Assembly (NCBI GenBank): GCA_037440065.1
Contig: JBBIUV010000019.1
Location: 124,001-188,000, forward strand
Direction of reading: 5' to 3'
DNA: 64,000 nucleotides
From: UBA1563 sp037440065
GTDB taxonomy: Bacteria; Bacteroidota; Ignavibacteria; Ignavibacteriales; Ignavibacteriaceae
Shown: positions 24,249 to 32,209 of the stretch, piece by piece
Layout of the letters: each line of letters opens with the position of its first letter
Position numbering within the stretch: the first letter of the stretch is position 1
Position numbers and translations under genes: made by a program
Notes under the pieces: generated by a model
Seen by the model: the letters and a program-made list of their open reading frames with translations, nothing else
The model's database searches: none
What the model was told of the DNA's origin: nothing

Positions 24249-24749
24249 TTAGTCGTTATCGTCATCTTCAACTGGTGTATTGGCATCATTCGTGTTTTGG
24301 TCTAATCCGAAGTTGAACTGAACACCGGCGGCATGTTTATAAACAAGCTCACCGCCATAATATCCTGTTCGTGCAACGGAAAGAACACCAACTAAAAACA
24401 AAACGAACGCAGCATACTTCAGTATTCCGTTGAATTTTTTCATCCACACCAAAGCAATTCTAACAACTGCGGCACCAACCATTAACCAGAGAGTTAATTG
24501 CGCAGCGTGTTCGTGCGTTTCCAATGCGTTTTTTAATTGACCCGTTTCAGAAACTCCGTCACCTGCAATATCGCCGGTAATAAATGCAGCTATTACTCCA
24601 AGAGTTCCCAACACTAAAAGATAAAAAGCAGCTGTGGTAAAAAATTCTTTTTTCAAAACAAGACCGACAACTTCAGCAAGAAAACCTACGATCAATAAAG
24701 CTATCGGAAAGTGAACGATCATCGGATGAAGATGACTTGTATCGAACAT
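24249..24749 (-). CDS. DUF2231 family membrane protein
   Basis: A 166-residue inner-membrane protein with four predicted helices. The family signature LHPMIVHFPIALLIVGF opens the protein, and a conserved THEHAAQLTLW histidine stretch lies between helices 2 and 3. The acidic tail ends VEDDDND. DUF2231 proteins often occur with cytochromes or iron proteins and their histidines suggest haem or metal binding, but the role is not established. It lies 45 bases upstream of the rubrerythrin gene on the same strand, so the two may act together. Confidence 0.8.
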   Translation of the reverse strand: MFDTSHLHPMIVHFPIALLIVGFLAEVVGLVLKKEFFTTAAFYLLVLGTLGVIAAFITGDIAGDGVSETGQLKNALETHEHAAQLTLWLMVGAAVVRIALVWMKKFNGILKYAAFVLFLVGVLSVARTGYYGGELVYKHAAGVQFNFGLDQNTNDANTPVEDDDND

Positions 24750-24873
24750 AAAAACTCCTTTTTTATTACTGAAACATAATTTCGAGCAACTTAAAACTTT
24801 CTAAAAGCTGACTTAAAAAAGAATTAAAATATTAGAGTGGGTAGTTAGAAGTTAGAAAAGATGAGGTAAAAAA

Positions 24874-24903
24874 AACCTTGAAGGATTTCCATTCTTCAAG
24901 GTT
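24874..24903 (-). terminator. Terminator of the TSGGD-repeat gene
   Basis: A perfect 10-bp stem AACCTTGAAG (24874-24883) / CTTCAAGGTT (24894-24903) has a 10-base loop. On the minus strand it follows the stop at 24928 and is followed by a run of eight U. Confidence 0.88.
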
Positions 24904-24927
24904 GATTTAATTTTAGAAAAGATTTTT

Positions 24928-25842
24928 TTATTTTCTCTTTACTTCAATATCTCCACCGGAGGTTCGGCAGATTAAATTTTTTCCACCTTTGTTTAGGTCG
25001 GCTTCAAAGCGGGAAGAAGAAATTTTTATAACGTTGTTGGTTGTAAGTTCACAGCTGATATCTCCGCCCGATGTTTTTAAATTTGCTTTGGCGCTAAAAT
25101 CAACCGGTAAATAAACGGTAATATCTCCTCCCGAAGTTGAGAGATCGATTCCGAGATTTTCTCCCCAATAATCTAATTTAACATCTCCTCCGGAAGTGGA
25201 TGCATCAATCTTTGCATTGCCTCCTTTCATATCTATATCACCGCCGGAAGTAGCAACTTCAAGATCACCGTTAAACTCAACGATAGAAATATCACCACCC
25301 GAGGTAGAAGCCTTAGTATTCCCTTTACTGTTTTTTACTACAATATCTCCACCGGAAGTAGAGGCATTTGTGTTTCCGACATTGTCATATAATTTTAGGT
25401 CACCACCTGACGTTTTTCCTTCAATGTTTCCTGTCAGATTTTTAATACCGATATTTCCTCCCGAAGTGGAGACTTTAGCGTTGTATGATTTTGGAACGGT
25501 TATTTCGAAGCGAACCCGCGGAGAGTTTCCCCAGTTAAAGAACCAGAAACTATCTTTGCGTTTTGAGGAAATGTAAACACCCCAATCTTCTTCTTCAAAC
25601 TTGAATTCAAGTTTTTCCTTGGCCTTTTTATTTCCTAAAACTTTTACATAAACTTCATTTTTGTCCCAGGTTTCTACTTTTACACTCCCGGTTTGGGCTT
25701 CAATTTTTAACAATTTGCCGGACTCGGTGGTAAAAGTTTTTTCGTGAAGAAGGGTTAAATCTTGTGAAAATGCTGTTTGTGTAAAGACTATTGTAAGCAA
25801 GACCGAGAAAAGTAATGGTAGAAAAGTAATTTTCTTTTTCAT
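24928..25842 (-). CDS. Secreted DUF4097 beta-strand repeat protein (TSGGD repeats)
   Basis: A 304-residue exported protein. Signal peptide MKKKITFLPLLFSVLLTIVFTQ-AFSQ, an N-terminal region with VKVETWDKNEVYVKV (typical of DUF4097), then nine copies of a [STKAR]-TSGG-[DN]-[ILV] motif spaced about 16-30 residues from about residue 130 to the end. The DUF4097 repeats should stack as a right-handed beta helix; related domains occur in bacterial adhesins and in anti-sigma-like proteins. The last copy, RTSGGDIEVKRK, ends the protein. The DNA is correspondingly repetitive. It is preceded by a divergent VOC gene and followed by a strong terminator. Confidence 0.85.
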   Translation of the reverse strand: MKKKITFLPLLFSVLLTIVFTQTAFSQDLTLLHEKTFTTESGKLLKIEAQTGSVKVETWDKNEVYVKVLGNKKAKEKLEFKFEEEDWGVYISSKRKDSFWFFNWGNSPRVRFEITVPKSYNAKVSTSGGNIGIKNLTGNIEGKTSGGDLKLYDNVGNTNASTSGGDIVVKNSKGNTKASTSGGDISIVEFNGDLEVATSGGDIDMKGGNAKIDASTSGGDVKLDYWGENLGIDLSTSGGDITVYLPVDFSAKANLKTSGGDISCELTTNNVIKISSSRFEADLNKGGKNLICRTSGGDIEVKRK

Positions 25843-25978
25843 TTTGACTCCTTTATTATTTTTAGACTTTCGAAATTTTATAAGGTTACAACTTAGAAAG
25901 CTCTTTTATCTTAAATTCTTGCTCTCAATTTATTAGCTTTAAATAAAGGATTCAAGAATTTATGTTGAAAGGAAAATA

Positions 25979-26386
25979 TTGAAGATAAAAGTTAATAAAG
26001 CAGGGATATTTAACCGGCTCGATACCATTATTGTCCGGGTGAAGAACTTAGAGGAATCAAAAAATTGGTACATCGAAAATTTAAGTTTCTTTCCCGTTTA
26101 CAGTGACGAAGAAAGCAAAATTGTAGTATTTGATTTGGCGGGAACTACAACGTTAACTCTCTGGCAGATCGACGAAAACGAAACCCTAAATAATATAAAC
26201 AGGGGAAATACGTACGCGGTATTTAACTGTGATAACGCTGAACAGATCTATAAATCATTAAAGAAAAAAGGAATTGTGGTAGATAATTTTACAACTTCGG
26301 AAGATGTTTCACTTTTTAATTTTTATGATCCAGACGGGAACAAATTTGAGATTATTGAAATAAACGAGAAAGACGGCGAAGAATGA
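25979..26386 (+). CDS. VOC family protein (glyoxalase/dioxygenase fold)
   Basis: A 135-residue single-domain VOC protein with the paired beta-alpha-beta-beta-beta modules: LDTIIVRVKNLEESKNWYIENLSF at the N-terminus and DVSLFNFYDPDGNKFEIIEI at the C-terminus. The glutamate of FEII is a usual metal ligand; the first-strand His of glyoxalase I is replaced. The start is a TTG at 25979 with AAAGGA (25968-25973) five bases upstream; no ATG gives a longer frame. Substrate unknown. The stop overlaps the next start (ATGA), so it is coupled to the HAD hydrolase. Confidence 0.8.
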   Translation: MKIKVNKAGIFNRLDTIIVRVKNLEESKNWYIENLSFFPVYSDEESKIVVFDLAGTTTLTLWQIDENETLNNINRGNTYAVFNCDNAEQIYKSLKKKGIVVDNFTTSEDVSLFNFYDPDGNKFEIIEINEKDGEE

Positions 26387-27024
26387 TTTCGAATTACAAG
26401 CACATTATTTGGGATTGGAACGGCACGCTTTTTAACGATGTAGAGGTTTGTGTTTCTATTGTCAATAGCCTTCTTTTAAAAAGAAATCTTCCCCAACTTT
26501 CTTTTGAAAAATATAGAGAGATTTTCACCTTCCCGGTAAAAGATTATTACATTACAGCCGGATTCGATTTTGAAAAAGAATCGTTTGAAGTTGTCGGCAA
26601 AGAGTGGATGGATGAATACGAACGAAGAAAACACGAATGCCGTCTGTCAGATTTTGCTTTACAATTATTAAAAAAAATTTCTTCTTTGAATATCGATCAA
26701 TCAATTCTTTCGGCATACAGCCAGCATACGTTGGTTGAGGTAGTTGAAAGCTGCGGATTGAAGGAATATTTTTCACATCTTGTTGGATTGGACAATATCT
26801 ATGCTTCAAGTAAAGTTAAACTTGGAAAAGAATTGATGAAAAAATTAGAATTGAATAACGGTGAAGTTCTTTTAATTGGCGATACTACTCACGATTTTGA
26901 TGTAGCAACGGAAATCGGTGCGGATTGTATTTTAGTTGCAAGCGGACACCAAAACCACAAAAATCTCGCACGGTGCGGCGTTCCGGTTTTCGATTCGATA
27001 AAAGAACTTTTGGAAAAAATATAA
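26383..27024 (+). CDS. HAD family hydrolase (phosphoglycolate phosphatase-like)
   Basis: A 213-residue HAD phosphatase. Motif I is IIWDWNGTLFND near residue 9, with the nucleophile and acid Asp partly changed to D-W-N (the second Asp is Asn). Motif II is the Ser in SAYSQHT, motif III is the Lys in SSKVKLGKELM, and motif IV is LLIGDTTHDFDVATEIGAD. The cap domain of helices lies between residues 20 and 85. Such enzymes remove phosphate from small metabolites. The W-N replacement in DxDGT is known in a subgroup of these proteins, and the catalytic consequence is unclear. It shares a four-base overlap with the VOC gene. Confidence 0.85.
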   Translation: MISNYKHIIWDWNGTLFNDVEVCVSIVNSLLLKRNLPQLSFEKYREIFTFPVKDYYITAGFDFEKESFEVVGKEWMDEYERRKHECRLSDFALQLLKKISSLNIDQSILSAYSQHTLVEVVESCGLKEYFSHLVGLDNIYASSKVKLGKELMKKLELNNGEVLLIGDTTHDFDVATEIGADCILVASGHQNHKNLARCGVPVFDSIKELLEKI

Positions 27025-27108
27025 CCATTGAACGATGAACTATTTTTGTGCTTAAAACGTTTTAATTAAAGAGTTTCTATTATTAATTACATTAAAAAAG
27101 AGGTACGT

Positions 27109-27696
27109 ATGAAAATGTTTTCTTTGTTTATGACTTTGGGAATATTGTTCTTTTCGGTTCCTTCTTTTGCACAAGAGACAAATCAGGAAATGACTCCGGA
27201 AATGAAAGCATGGATGGACTATATGACTCCAGGCGAAATGCATAAAATTCTTGCTAAAAGCGTGGGCGAATGGAAAGGAAAAATTACCATGTGGATGGCT
27301 CCGAACACTGATCCAATAACTTCAGAAGGTACTGCGGTTTATGAAATGATTTTAGGAGGAAGATATCTTCAATCCAAACATTCAGGAACTTTTAACGGCA
27401 TGCCGATGGACGGACTTGGATTGGACGCTTATGATAACGCCAAAAAAACTTTTTACAGCATTTGGATTGATAATTTTGGAACCGGAGTTATGCAGATGTC
27501 GGGTAAGTATGACGCCGCAACCAAGACCATTACTTATCGCGGAACTTCAGTTGATCCGATGACCGGGCAAGATGTAAAGGTTCGCGAAACCATTAAATTT
27601 ATTGATGATAACCATAGCGAAATGGATATGTACACGATTGACGGCGATAAAGAATTTAAAAGTATGCACATCGATTTAACGAGAAAACAAAACTAA
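27109..27696 (+). CDS. Secreted DUF1579 family protein
   Basis: A 195-residue exported protein with signal peptide MKMFSLFMTLGILFFSVPSFAQ. The DUF1579 core is recognisable: SVGEWKGKITMWMAPNTDP, then GGRYLQSKHSGTFNGMPMDGLGLDAYDNAKK (in parts), and FYSIWIDNFGTGVMQMSGKYD. The family has a lipocalin-like barrel and unknown function, common in Bacteroidota and Planctomycetes. A TATTTTTG element at 27041-27048 could be its -7 element but lacks a good -35. It stands alone. Confidence 0.75.
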   Translation: MKMFSLFMTLGILFFSVPSFAQETNQEMTPEMKAWMDYMTPGEMHKILAKSVGEWKGKITMWMAPNTDPITSEGTAVYEMILGGRYLQSKHSGTFNGMPMDGLGLDAYDNAKKTFYSIWIDNFGTGVMQMSGKYDAATKTITYRGTSVDPMTGQDVKVRETIKFIDDNHSEMDMYTIDGDKEFKSMHIDLTRKQN

Positions 27697-27753
27697 GAAG
27701 AGACAACTTTTGAGCGCGGTGGAATTTTGACTGCGCTTTTTATTATAAAAAAT

Positions 27754-28203
27754 ATGAGTAAAGATTACAACCCGCGGATGCATTCCGCAGAACACATTCT
27801 CAACCAAACCATGGTTAGAATGTTCAACAAAGGAAGGTCTTTCAGCGCGCATATCGAAAAGAAAAAATCGAAATGCGATTATCGTTTTGAAAGAAATCTG
27901 ACAACGGAAGAGATTTCTGAAATTGAAAAAAAAGTGAATGAAGTTATAACAGCAAATCTTCCGGTTACCCAATCGTTTATTTCAAAAGAAGAAGCTTCGA
28001 TCAAATTTAATTTGGAACGACTGCCTGATGAAGCGGGGGACTCCTTGCGAATTATTTCAATAGGTGATTATGATGATTGTCCCTGCATCGGTCATCATGT
28101 TTCTTCAACAGAAGAAATTGGCGGATTTAAAATAATTTCAACTGATTTCAGCGAAGGGATGCTGCGGATTCGTTTTAAACTTTTAGAAATGGTTGAATCT
28201 TAA
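27754..28203 (+). CDS. AlaX-like tRNA editing domain protein
   Basis: A 149-residue stand-alone homologue of the alanyl-tRNA synthetase editing domain. The zinc and catalytic residues are visible: HSAEH (His10, His14) at the N-terminus and CPCIGHH near residue 113. AlaX proteins hydrolyse mischarged Ser- or Gly-tRNA(Ala). The ATG at 27754 gives MSKDYNPRMHSAEH, a conserved start. A TTG 27 bases earlier also fits the frame but lacks a ribosome binding site. Shorter than alaXM/alaXL proteins, it has only the editing fold. It has no obvious partner. Confidence 0.8.
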   Translation: MSKDYNPRMHSAEHILNQTMVRMFNKGRSFSAHIEKKKSKCDYRFERNLTTEEISEIEKKVNEVITANLPVTQSFISKEEASIKFNLERLPDEAGDSLRIISIGDYDDCPCIGHHVSSTEEIGGFKIISTDFSEGMLRIRFKLLEMVES

Positions 28204-28247
28204 AACTTGTTTCATCATCTTATTCTGAAACTATTATGGAGAATTAC

Positions 28248-28691
28248 GTGAAAACTTTTTTTATTTCGATAATCTTGTTTTTTTCGGTATCGCTTTTGGG
28301 ATGTAAATCAACCACCGATAATCTTCCTTGGAAAGAAAATTTAGACGAAGCTTTAAAAACCGCACAGCTTGAAAACAAAACAGTGCTTGTAAATTTTACC
28401 GGCTCTGATTGGTGCATTTGGTGTAAACGATTAAACGAAGAAGTTTTTTCTAAACCGGAATTTGCCGAATACGCGGAAAAAAATTTAGTGTTAGTTAAAA
28501 TTGATTTCCCGCGTGAAAAAGAACAGACGCAGGAAACAAAATATTATAATCAACAGTTAGCTGCTCAATTTAATATTGAAGGATACCCGACAATTGTGTT
28601 GCTGCGTAAAGACGGAAGCCAACTGGGAGTAACCGGATATGTTGAGGGTGGTGCGGCGAACTACGTTCAACATTTACAAAGTTTTAAGTAG
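28248..28691 (+). CDS. Thioredoxin-fold lipoprotein
   Basis: A 147-residue lipoprotein of the DsbD-gamma/thioredoxin_7 type. The GTG at 28248 is preferred, since GGAG lies 6 bases upstream and an earlier ATG (28236) overlaps that site. Signal with lipobox SLLGC (Cys19). The redox motif is DWCIWCKRLNEEVF with Cys56 and Cys59. The later cis-Pro segment EGYPTIVLLRKDG and the GYVEGGAANY tail complete the fold. It would keep or make thiols reduced at the membrane. Neighbouring MsrA, convergent on the other side, is another exported thiol enzyme, which suggests a common role in repair of oxidised envelope proteins (inference). Confidence 0.88.
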   Translation: MKTFFISIILFFSVSLLGCKSTTDNLPWKENLDEALKTAQLENKTVLVNFTGSDWCIWCKRLNEEVFSKPEFAEYAEKNLVLVKIDFPREKEQTQETKYYNQQLAAQFNIEGYPTIVLLRKDGSQLGVTGYVEGGAANYVQHLQSFK

Positions 28692-28709
28692 CATGTTTTT
28701 TTAGAATAA

Positions 28710-28768
28710 AGAAGTAAGAAGTCAGAATTACGAAGAAATTATATTCTAACTTCTAACTTCTTACTTCT
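28710..28768. repeat. Inverted repeat of the GAAGTTA-type intergenic element
   Basis: AGAAGTAAGAAGT (28710-28722) and ACTTCTTACTTCT (28756-28768) form a perfect 13-bp stem, with further partial pairing inward. The right arm is part of a run of TTCTAAC heptads. A 15-base piece, AGTTAGAAGTTAGAA, reappears at 24843-24857. It lies between convergent genes and may act as a terminator. Confidence 0.6.
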
Positions 28769-28769
28769 C

Positions 28770-29405
28770 CTATTTCAACTTCTCTTTAAATACCTTTTCA
28801 AACTTTTCCACTTTCGGCGCAATTACAAAAGAGCAATACCCTTGCGTCGGATTATTGGCAAAATAATTTTGATGATACCCTTCGGCCGAATAAAATTTAG
28901 TGAATGGAACAATTTGCGTAACAATTGGATTTTCCCAAGCTCCGGATAGGTCAAGTTCTTTTTTATAATGTTCGGCAAGTTTTTTCTGTTCATCCGAATG
29001 ATAAAAAATTACCGAACGGTACTGTGTTCCTGCATCTGCACCTTGGCGATTCAATGTTGTGGGATCGTGGGTTTTCCAGAAAATTTTTAAAAGATCGGGA
29101 AAAGAAACAACAGAAGGATCAAACAAAATTTGGCAGACTTCCGCATGTCCTGTTTTTCCTGTGCAGACTTGTTCATACGATGGATTTTCTGTGGTACCTC
29201 CGGCATATCCCGAAACCACTTTCTGAACTCCTTTTACTCTCTCAAAAATAGCCTCTGTGCACCAAAAACAGCCTGAGCCGAACGTAGCGGTGTCAAGTTT
29301 AGTTGTTGTTTCCATAATCTCCTGATCTTTAAAGTTATTATTGTCCTTGCTCTTATTACATGCTGTAAGCGAAATGAGCAAAAAAAGAAAAATGTATTTT
29401 GTCAT
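28770..29405 (-). CDS. msrA: Peptide methionine sulfoxide reductase A, lipoprotein form
   Basis: A 211-residue MsrA with an N-terminal lipoprotein signal (lipobox SLTAC, Cys16), so it should act on the outer side of the inner membrane or at the outer membrane. The catalytic GCFWCTEA has Cys46. VSGYAGGTTENPSYEQVCTGKTGHAEV follows (family signature, in pieces), then FWKTHDPTTLNRQGADAGTQYRS and EGYHQNYF. The enzyme reduces methionine-S-sulfoxide in proteins. No C-terminal MsrB domain is fused. The upstream hslU gene is separated by a strong terminator, so it has its own promoter. Confidence 0.95.
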   Translation of the reverse strand: MTKYIFLFLLISLTACNKSKDNNNFKDQEIMETTTKLDTATFGSGCFWCTEAIFERVKGVQKVVSGYAGGTTENPSYEQVCTGKTGHAEVCQILFDPSVVSFPDLLKIFWKTHDPTTLNRQGADAGTQYRSVIFYHSDEQKKLAEHYKKELDLSGAWENPIVTQIVPFTKFYSAEGYHQNYFANNPTQGYCSFVIAPKVEKFEKVFKEKLK

Positions 29406-29483
29406 AAACTGAAAACTCCTTTAAGAAGTAACGTTAGTGAGTAAGATAAAGTTCAAATCAAATAGGCTGGAATGTTAAAAATA

Positions 29484-29508
29484 AAAGGCTCGAAATGTTC
29501 GAGCTTTT
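29484..29508 (-). terminator. Terminator of hslVU
   Basis: Stem GCTCGAA (29488-29494) / TTCGAGC (29498-29504) with a 3-base loop, extended outwards by a G-U pair and A-U pairs (29484-29487 / 29505-29508). On the minus strand it is 41 bases after the hslU stop and is followed by TTTTATTTTT. Confidence 0.85.
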
Positions 29509-29549
29509 TTAATTTTCTGTAACGCGGAATACTAATCTGCGGTGCGGTT

Positions 29550-30926
29550 TTACAGAATGTATTTACTTAAATCTCTGTTCTTCACAATCGCGTCTAATTT
29601 TTTCTTCACAAGTTTCGCGTCGATTTTAACGGTGGCTTTCGGCATTTTGTCCGGGACTTCAAAAAGAATATCGTCTAAAAGCGTTGTTAATATTGTGTGC
29701 AAACGCCGTGCGCCAATATTTTCAACTTGCTCGTTAACTTCAAAAGCGATGCGGGCAATTTCTTTTATTCCTTCTTCGGTAAAATGAAGCGTAACGTTTT
29801 CGGTTTCCAGTAATGCGGAATATTGTTTAAGCAAAGCATTTTCCGGCAGCGTAAGAATTTTTATAAAATCTTCTTCTGTTAAACTTTTCAGTTCAACACG
29901 GATCGGAAATCTTCCCTGCATTTCGGGAATAAGATCTGACGGTTTTGAAACATGGAACGCGCCCGATGCGATAAACAAAATATGGTCGGTGCGAACTTGT
30001 CCATATTTTGTATTTACCGTAGAACCTTCCACAATTGGAAGCAGATCACGCTGAACACCTTCGCGGGATACATCAGGTCCACCGCTTCCACGACCGCCAC
30101 CTCCCGCAATTTTATCTATCTCATCAATAAAAATAATTCCCGAATTTTCAACCCGCTCGATAGCTTCTTTTTGAACGGTGTCAATATCAATTAATTTTTG
30201 CGCTTCTTCCGCAGAAAAAATTTCTTTCGCTTCGGCAATAGTAGTTTTTCTTTTCTTCTTTTTCTTCGGCAGCATCGTGGACATGATCTCTTGAATATTA
30301 ATTCCCAGATCATCTCCGCCGATCGGTCCCAGCACCTGCATACCAACAGCAGAAGTTGTACTATCAAACTCTATCAACCGGTTATCGATTTCGCCTTTGT
30401 GTAGTTTGGCTCGCATCCACTCGCGTGTTTTTTGATTAGTAAGCGGATCTTCTTCAGTCACGGCAGCGTCATCTTTATTTTCATCACCGTTTTCAACCGG
30501 CTTTTTTACCGGCGGAATAAGAAGATCAAGAATTCTTTCGTATGCGAGTTCTTCCGCTTTTGTTTTTACTTCCTCAGTTTTTTCTGCTTTGATCATGTTA
30601 ACGGCAACATCGGCTAAGTCGCGGATCATTGATTCAACATCGCGTCCGACGTATCCGACTTCCGTGTATTTTGTCGCTTCAACTTTGATAAACGGCGCAT
30701 CTGAAAGTTTTGCCAGTCTGCGCGCAATTTCTGTTTTTCCAACTCCGGTTGGTCCGATCAAAATAATATTGTTCGGCATTATTTCTTCTCTTAAAACTCC
30801 AACTACCTGTTGACGTCTCCAGCGGTTTCGCAGAGCAATTGCAACGGCGCGTTTAGCTTCGTTTTGTCCGATAATAAATTTATTAAGTTCGTTTACAATT
30901 TGTGTGGGCGTTAATTCGTTTCTCAA
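29550..30926 (-). CDS. hslU: ATP-dependent protease ATPase subunit HslU
   Basis: A 458-residue AAA+ unfoldase that feeds proteins into the HslV peptidase chamber in the cytoplasm. N-terminal LTPTQIVNELNKFIIGQNEAKRAVAIALRNRWRR (in pieces), Walker A GPTGVGKTEIARR (residues 58-70), the GYVGRDVESMIRDL pore-loop segment, an inserted I-domain (about 110-235, with charged EDPLTNQKTR), Walker B IIFIDEIDKIAGG, sensor and arginine-finger segments (GRFPIRVELKSL), and the C-terminal tail ending SKYIL used to dock on HslV. Slightly longer than the E. coli protein owing to the I-domain. Located 23 bases after hslV. Confidence 0.97.
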   Translation of the reverse strand: MRNELTPTQIVNELNKFIIGQNEAKRAVAIALRNRWRRQQVVGVLREEIMPNNIILIGPTGVGKTEIARRLAKLSDAPFIKVEATKYTEVGYVGRDVESMIRDLADVAVNMIKAEKTEEVKTKAEELAYERILDLLIPPVKKPVENGDENKDDAAVTEEDPLTNQKTREWMRAKLHKGEIDNRLIEFDSTTSAVGMQVLGPIGGDDLGINIQEIMSTMLPKKKKKRKTTIAEAKEIFSAEEAQKLIDIDTVQKEAIERVENSGIIFIDEIDKIAGGGGRGSGGPDVSREGVQRDLLPIVEGSTVNTKYGQVRTDHILFIASGAFHVSKPSDLIPEMQGRFPIRVELKSLTEEDFIKILTLPENALLKQYSALLETENVTLHFTEEGIKEIARIAFEVNEQVENIGARRLHTILTTLLDDILFEVPDKMPKATVKIDAKLVKKKLDAIVKNRDLSKYIL

Positions 30927-30949
30927 TTTTATTTAATTCCTATTTCGAT

Positions 30950-31492
30950 TTATTTTTCAAGAGTTTCAACGTGAATTTTATCGTTTGTGTAAATGCAAAT
31001 CTCAGAAGCTGTTTGCAGCGCTTGCTGAACAATTTCGCTTGCAGAAAGTTTGCTGTACTTTTTTAACATTTTTGCTGCGGCTAGTGCGTACATTCCACCT
31101 GAACCGATTGCTACGATTTTATCATCCGGCTCAATTACATCGCCATTACCCGAAATAACGAACGCATTATCTTTTGAAATTACCGCAAGCATTGCTTCCA
31201 ATTTTCTGAGGTATTTGTCGGTTCGCCATTCCTTTGCAAGTTCTACTGCTGCGCGGTTTACGTTTCCGCGGAACTGTTCAAGTTTATCTTCAAAGCGTTC
31301 CATTAGGGTAAATGAATCGGCAGAAGCGCCGGCAAATCCGCAAAGGACTTTTCCATTAGCAATTTTTCTAACTTTCATCGCGTTATGTTTCATCACGGTG
31401 TTGCCGAGTGTTACTTGTCCGTCGCCACCTAGAGCCGCCTCACCATTATGAATAACTCCGATAATGGTTGTTGATCTAATATCTATTGGCAT
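30950..31492 (-). CDS. hslV: ATP-dependent protease peptidase subunit HslV
   Basis: A 180-residue threonine peptidase of the proteasome-related family. The catalytic Thr is Thr8 or Thr9 of MPIDIRSTTIIGVIHNG, exposed after removal of the propeptide. The rest fits: ALGGDGQVTLGNTVMKHNAMKVRKI (with the usual G-D-G-Q-V-T), GFAGASADSFTLMERFE, and the ending SEICIYTNDKIHVE. It forms a dodecamer capped by HslU and removes misfolded proteins. A promoter-like element lies just upstream (31516-31546). First gene of hslVU. Confidence 0.97.
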   Translation of the reverse strand: MPIDIRSTTIIGVIHNGEAALGGDGQVTLGNTVMKHNAMKVRKIANGKVLCGFAGASADSFTLMERFEDKLEQFRGNVNRAAVELAKEWRTDKYLRKLEAMLAVISKDNAFVISGNGDVIEPDDKIVAIGSGGMYALAAAKMLKKYSKLSASEIVQQALQTASEICIYTNDKIHVETLEK

Positions 31493-31515
31493 TTTAATCC
31501 TCTAAAATCTTTTAA

Positions 31516-31546
31516 CAAAATTAACTTATTTTTAAGTGAATATGAA
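31516..31546 (-). promoter_or_regulatory. Possible hslVU promoter
   Basis: On the minus strand: TTCATA (31546-31541), a 17-base spacer and TAATTTTG (31523-31516). The -7 element fits TAnnTTTG fully; the -35 fits TTGACA at 4 of 6. It would start transcription about 17 bases before the hslV ATG. Confidence 0.4.
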
Positions 31547-31555
31547 GACCGTTGA

Positions 31556-32209
31556 TCATTTCCAAACGAATCTTTCTATAAGAAACCGAAATAACGGTTT
31601 TACGGGAAAAATTTTTGAAACATTTTTTTGATATGCGACGTACTCATCGCCGAAACGTTCGACTAATTTTTTCTCTTCGTAAAAGGAACCGATCGAAAAA
31701 TAGAGAAGTGAGCAAAGAACAAAAACAAAATAGAAAAGATTCATCGTCGGGCGAAAGAAAAGAAAAAGTATTGAGAATAAATAAATCGGATGACGGCTGA
31801 ATTTGTAAGGACCATCAATTCGCAGCACCGACGTTTCATCCAGTTCTTCATCTTTGTACACACCGACTTTCCAGCGTTGTATTTGACTGATATCGAGAAA
31901 TTCTTTTCCGTCAACAAGCTTGAGAGTCCAAAGCAAAGCAAGCAGACTAGCGAATTGTGGAAGAAGAATTATAATGTCGAACGGAGATGAAAGATCGTAA
32001 AGAATCACATCAGGTTTTGGTGACAACTCCCAAAACAGCAAAAAGGTAAAAAGGGAAACGAAGTTGTAAGCCAATCTGTAAAAAGGAAGAAATTTTGGAA
32101 AGCGTTCTCTTGCGAATTTTTTAATTTTGTTGGAAGCGGTTAACGAATGCAGCCCTCCGAAAAGTAAAAAAAGAAAAATGATAAGAAGAATATTTCCCAA
32201 AAGGATCAT
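31556..32209 (-). CDS. Isoprenylcysteine methyltransferase/NnrU-like membrane protein
   Basis: A 217-residue membrane protein with about five helices. N-terminal FGGLHSLTASNKIKKF is typical of NnrU-like proteins, and the C-terminal half has the ICMT/PEMT methyl-donor-binding signature GPYKFSRHPIYL (about residues 133-144) and EEKKLVERFGDEYVAYQKNV (about 178-197). These families methylate lipids or prenyl-cysteine; the substrate is unknown. The start ATG overlaps the rpoN stop (TGATG-type overlap at 32206-32209), so it is translated together with rpoN. Confidence 0.75.
   Translation of the reverse strand: MILLGNILLIIFLFLLFGGLHSLTASNKIKKFARERFPKFLPFYRLAYNFVSLFTFLLFWELSPKPDVILYDLSSPFDIIILLPQFASLLALLWTLKLVDGKEFLDISQIQRWKVGVYKDEELDETSVLRIDGPYKFSRHPIYLFSILFLFFRPTMNLFYFVFVLCSLLYFSIGSFYEEKKLVERFGDEYVAYQKNVSKIFPVKPLFRFLIERFVWK

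Noticed and set aside
25196..25576. A 126-codon open frame on the + strand inside the TSGGD gene.
   Set aside because: It is the antisense shadow of the repeat-coding gene; no ribosome binding site and the repeated ISPPEV pattern mirrors the TSGGD codons.
24928..25580. Regularly spaced similar DNA units of about 50-60 bases, at first glance like a repeat-spacer array.
   Set aside because: They are in frame and encode the TSGGD protein repeats; the units are degenerate and the 'spacers' are coding, so this is not a CRISPR array.
27018..27048. Promoter for the DUF1579 gene with TATTTTTG at 27041.
   Set aside because: The -7 element fits but no TTG-like -35 exists at the 17-base spacing, so it is not listed as a separate feature.
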